Assembly (NCBI GenBank): GCA_918026815.1
Contig: CAKJVC010000030.1
Coordinates: forward strand, 1,426,001-1,490,000
Length of the DNA: 64,000 nucleotides
Reading direction: 5' to 3'
DNA from: Chalara sp. BL73
Lineage: Eukaryota > Ascomycota > Leotiomycetes > Helotiales
Shown: piece by piece, positions 60,507 to 64,000 of the stretch
How positions within the stretch are numbered: position 1 is the stretch's first letter
Layout of the letters: every line of letters starts with the position of its first letter
Program-made: the position numbers and the translations under genes
The notes under the pieces: generated by a model
Told to the model about the DNA's origin: nothing
What the model saw: only the letters and a program-made list of their open reading frames with translations
Databases searched by the model: none

Positions 60507-62357
60507 ATGGCAAATGTCAACACAGATGGCGAAAGCCACCACGTGTCCCAGGAGGAAGATTTCTCAGAAACCTATGCTGGCTCTCTTGATGCCCAGGACC
60601 CTCTGCGACGCATGAGGAGCGAATTTTTCATTCCAACCAAAGCACAATTGAAGGCCAATGCATTACCTGAAGCAGGTGAGCTAGGCCTGTGCTCTCTCAT
60701 GCTCGTGTGCTAAAGCATGGGGAAGTAATAGAATCAAGTGAATTCGAATCACAAGAACAGAGCATCTATCTCTGCGGAAACTCCCTTGGCCTGCAGCCGC
60801 GATTAGCTGCAATACGTTTGCAGCAATATCTTACCACATGGAAAACCCAAGGGGTCTTTGGCCATTTCAAGGCGTTAGAAGAATCTCCATTGCCAACATG
60901 GCTGCATGCAGATGCAGAGGCTGCAGACAAAGTTGCTCCCATCGTAGGCGGGAAGATCACCGAGGTAGCTGTCATGGAAACCTTGACGGCCAACTTGCAT
61001 CTTCTCATGTCTGCTTTCTACCGGCCTGATATTAATGGTCGCCACAAGATCATACTTGAAAGCAAAGCTTTCCCGTCAGATCATGTAAGCGAGCCCCTTT
61101 TCCTAACCGAACTTTGATCACATCAGGGCCATGCATGGCGTTGTCACGTTTGTGAGCGATTTAGTAATTGTACGACCACCCCGGATGTTCAGCCAAGTGA
61201 GCAGAAGTATGAGCTATTTTCTCGGCGGAATGTCGACTTTCACACTTTGCCGTTATTCCGACGAGCAGCAATTACACAATCCTAACTAAACGCAGTATGC
61301 AGTTGAATCTCAAATCAAAAGCCATGCCCTTTCACCAAGCACCTCCATGATTACCATAGAACCGCCCTCCACCACCCAGTCAACCATATCAACTGAACAC
61401 ATCCTCTCCGTCATTGCCGAACATGCAACTACAACCGCTCTTCTTCTCCTGCCTGGTATCCAATTCTACACCGGCCAGTTCCTCGATATCCCCAAGATCA
61501 CCGCTGTAGCACGTGAAGCCGGCATCTTTGTGATATGGGACCTCGCCCATGCCGTTGGCAACGTGCCCCTACAGCTCCACGACTGGAACGTCGATGCCGC
61601 AGCATGGTGTTCCTACAAGTATCTCAATGCCGGCCCAGGCTCGATCGCCGGTCTCTTCATCCATGAAAGGCACAGCGGTGTCTCTACTTCAACCGACGGC
61701 AATAAATTTGTGAACCGTTTGAGCGGATGGTGGGGCTCTGATAAAGAGAGTCGCTTCGCTATGGAGAATAAGTTTGTACCTATTCCTGGCGCCGCGGGTT
61801 TTCAGCTCAGTAATCCAAGTATTCTCGATATCACGAGTCTGAATGCATCGCTTGAGGTGTTTGAAAAAGCTGGTGGATTAGTGCCCCTGAGAGAGAAGTC
61901 TTTGAAGTTGACAGCATATCTAGAATCCCTGCTAGATCGGCATATCAGGAATGCTGATTTGTTTGAGATCATAACACCTCGTGAAAAAGATCAAAGAGGG
62001 GCCCAACTCAGCTTAAAGCTTAGGGAAGGCTTATTGGATATCGTCATGAAAGAACTTGAAGACAGAGGAGTGGTCACTGACGAGAGAAGACCGGACGTCA
62101 TAAGAGTGGCACCTGCTCCGCTTTACAACAGCTACAGTGATTGTTACAGGTTTGTTGTTGCATTTGATGAGGCGTTGGATATTGCGCGTAAGTGTTATCA
62201 CTTCTCTTTGCTTAACGCAAGTGCGGAAGGCGTTCTTTTAGACCTTAAGGTTGTTCAACTGAATGACGACGATGCTCTGTCAATAGAAGCTAACGATTCA
62301 AAGGGACCGCAACAGAGAAAGGTCTTCCTGCAGAAGGGACTAAAAACTTGGAAGTGA
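60507..62357 (+). CDS. Kynureninase (L-kynurenine hydrolase)
   Basis: PLP enzyme of the tryptophan-to-NAD pathway; it cleaves kynurenine or 3-hydroxykynurenine to (hydroxy)anthranilate and alanine in the cytosol. Exons 60507-60675, 60726-61084 and 61296-62357 give 529 aa. Family marks: DPLRRMRSEFFIPTK, IYLCGNSLGLQP, FGHFKALEESPLPTW, KAFPSDHYAVESQI, VIWDLAHAVGNVPL, then CSYKYLNAGPGS with the PLP-binding Lys (about residue 283), and SGWWGSDKESRF. The C-terminal IRVAPAPLYNSYSDCYRFV is typical. The stretch 62188-62241 looks like a 54-bp intron in frame; removing it gives 511 aa. The first intron's acceptor was chosen because only it keeps the frame. Confidence 0.95.
62188..62241 (+). other. Candidate in-frame 54-bp intron of the kynureninase gene
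   Basis: GTAAGT donor, CTTAAC branch-like word and TTTTAG acceptor. Its length is a multiple of three and it contains no stop, so retention and removal both give an open protein. Confidence 0.55.
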
Positions 62358-63063
62358 CTAGCTGAACAATCTAGAATTTAAATCACGTACGAGGGTTCAC
62401 TGCGCATTTAGGGATATATTGAGATAGAATTAGATTAGGATAGAGGATGATTCTAGCAGCATCTCAAGTGCGCTCATGTGTAGCATCTTGTGAGACGGCC
62501 CAAATCTGATGTTTCATCCAAGGTTAGTTAAAAAAAGTTGAAAGAATTCATGATACATTCAAGCGTAGCTGTTTTATAAAATATAATCGACACTTATAAT
62601 GTCAAAGTGTGGCGACGAAGCAGTCTCTGGGCTCAGCCTCAAACGTTGAGCCACACAATCTGCACAGATCCAATCATGGAGAAAAACAGCTGTGATAAAC
62701 AATGCTAGACATGACATAAATCAATTCTGCTAATGGTATCTTCGAGACGCTAAATGGATAAAGCCCAGGCAAAGCGACAGCAATCGTACGAAGCGGCTTG
62801 AGTGAGATTGACCAAGTATCCAGCCTTAAGATGTTGATACTCGGCGTGCAACCCAGGTTCAAGCACTCAAAACGCGATCGCACACATATCAAGCAGCATA
62901 CAGGCCCAGCTTCTGCGCCCGATAGAAGCGCGCTATAACCTCTACAAATGTTCGATATCGGCGGGAAGCAGTCGCCATGAAGAATGATCTCCTCCGTAAC
63001 TCCAAATCGCTCTCCCCAACCAGAATATCCCGGTCCAAACATACACAGCTACGCATGCTATAT
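62358..63063. other. Convergent 3' region
   Basis: Between kynureninase (+) and the CYSTM microprotein gene (-). No other gene is supported. Confidence 0.55.
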
Positions 63064-63390
63064 CTAACAGCAGCATTCCAGGCACTCGAAACAGGCTAGG
63101 CCAGCACATCTATAACGCCGGGTTAGCGCGGTCGTTTAGTGAAATGAGATTGGGGGCTTTGGACTTACAGCCCGCAGCAAATGCCCCCGCTTCCGCCTCC
63201 TCGCATTGACATGGGTTCGGGGGTCATCTGCTCGATTGGTTTCTGCTCTCCAATTAGCCACAAATCTAAGAGACAAGAAAAGGGAGGGACATACAGGTTG
63301 TTCGTTCGTGGTATGTGCTGTCTCTGGAGGGGCAGGCATTTGCATCTGCTGTGCTTGAGGTTGAGCCTGGGTTGTTTCTTGGGCGGGCAT
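63064..63390 (-). CDS. CYSTM-domain (cysteine-rich transmembrane module) small protein, 71 aa
   Basis: Three exons, 63390-63295, 63242-63169 and 63109-63064, joined over 52- and 59-bp introns with GT-AG ends, give 71 aa in one frame to a TAG. The N-terminal two-thirds is Gln/Pro-rich and hydrophilic (MPAQETTQAQPQAQQMQMP). After RGGGSGG comes the diagnostic cysteine-rich hydrophobic end, ICCGLCAGLACFECLECCC, which matches the CYSTM module: tail-anchored microproteins of eukaryotes linked to stress tolerance and metal handling at membranes. Without splicing no frame shows this ending, so conventional ORF calling would miss it. The pattern is strongly family-like; the exact role is unknown. Confidence 0.85.
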
Positions 63391-64000
63391 TTTGTGTATA
63401 GATTGGATTCGCTCAAGACGTTCGTTTGACTGAGAGGCGGCCGGGGAGGCTTATCTTACGGTAGAGATGTTCGCTTTTTGGAGAGGTAGTGATGATGATA
63501 GGATAAAAAAAGAAGCTTTCTCAAGATCGGGGAGCTGGCCTTATATAAACCTCATGCAGCAAACCTTTTTTGATTAGCTCTGCCGCCCCTCCTTATGCAT
63601 TTCTCCTCGTAGCCCACTCATCAGGTGTGCAGGCGCATGGTTACGGGTATCAGGAGTGGCTTCGCTCACTGGATCGCTGAGTTCATCGATTTTTTGCAGC
63701 GCGGTGACTGGTCTGCTTCGTAAGTGGTGACTGAATCTGGCAATAGAGTTTGCTGGGGATGTCTCTTTGGTCCCAGCCGAAGTGATGAAGTTTTCTGTCA
63801 GCCCTGCACCCGTATAGCCGTTTGTACGAGCCGTGAACTGGGTACGTTGAGTGTTGAACGGGGTTGCCCTTGGCAGAATGAAGCATTCGAGGTCGTCGGG
63901 AGATCGACGACAGGGCGCTGATAGGCTTCGTTAAGCCTTGTCAGGGCTTCTTCCAAGGTCGACGGTGCTCGGCTTGACCGAAAACGGGTTTAACGGCTGT
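63391..64000. other. Upstream region of the CYSTM gene to the window edge
   Basis: Promoter of the microprotein gene and further sequence without a recognisable gene. The open frames near 63683-63921 overlap on both strands. Confidence 0.5.

Noticed and set aside
1..64000. tRNA or rRNA genes
   Set aside because: Scanning for B-box-like GGTTCGA words with matching stems gave no convincing cloverleaf; a tRNAscan-SE run would be decisive.
1..64000. CRISPR array or bacterial operon features
   Set aside because: Spliceosomal introns and fungal gene families throughout; no regularly spaced repeats seen.

Overview
This is nuclear DNA of a filamentous ascomycete (Pezizomycotina). Genes are interrupted by many short GT-AG introns, mostly 46-60 bp, with CTAAC/CTGAC-like branch points. 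The gene set is typical of the group: a PRC2 EZH2-type methyltransferase, a CTF1/Far-type Zn2Cys6 regulator, a SAT4-type rhodopsin-domain membrane protein, and a large fungal NAD-glutamate dehydrogenase. An EZH2 gene argues against Aspergillus, whose species lack PRC2. I cannot name the species; a leotiomycete or a close relative is only a guess.

Layout. 1-1018: 3' part of an EZH2-like gene (+). 2535-4945: secreted or membrane-anchored GH78-like protein (+). 4946-11225: gene-poor island with a decayed gene (7.1-8.7 kb, -) and a 178-bp MITE (9125-9302). 11226-12864: PIG-S (-), divergent from a FAT1/FATP acyl-CoA synthetase (13755-15911, +). 19649-20221: small acidic protein (+). 20808-21654: NmrA-like NAD(P)-binding protein (+). 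24125-25716: Q/P-rich protein with a GC-AG intron (-). 25717-32099: long stretch without recognisable genes. 32100-35412: 13-exon M13 metallopeptidase (-). 36022-37535: FAD-linked oxidase (-). 39782-41355: rhodopsin-domain protein (+). 43275-45722: broken gene with three in-frame stops (-). 46341-46866: doubtful broken gene (+). 47863-50656: CTF1-like Zn2Cys6 regulator (-). 53995-55017: decayed zinc alcohol dehydrogenase (+). 55588-58908: NAD-GDH (-). 60507-62357: kynureninase (+). 63064-63390: three-exon CYSTM microprotein (-).

Working together. Most genes are unrelated housekeeping or accessory genes, and I see no secondary-metabolite cluster or prophage-like system. One possible regulatory link is that the CTF1/Far-type regulator belongs to a family that activates fatty-acid genes through CCTCGG sites. 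Two same-strand CCTCGG motifs lie upstream of the FAT1-type gene in this window. NAD-GDH (glutamate catabolism) and kynureninase (tryptophan to NAD) are divergent neighbours, but nothing shows co-regulation.

Decay is the other theme. Several broken genes carry stops best explained as CAA/CAG to TAA/TAG, that is CpA to TpA, which resembles repeat-induced point mutation or simple C-to-T decay. I found no previously undescribed multi-gene system. The most novel items are the unrecognised broken genes, the MITE, the CYSTM microprotein and the GH78-like enzyme with an altered catalytic motif. All exon boundaries are hand-derived from frame, splice consensus and family resemblance.
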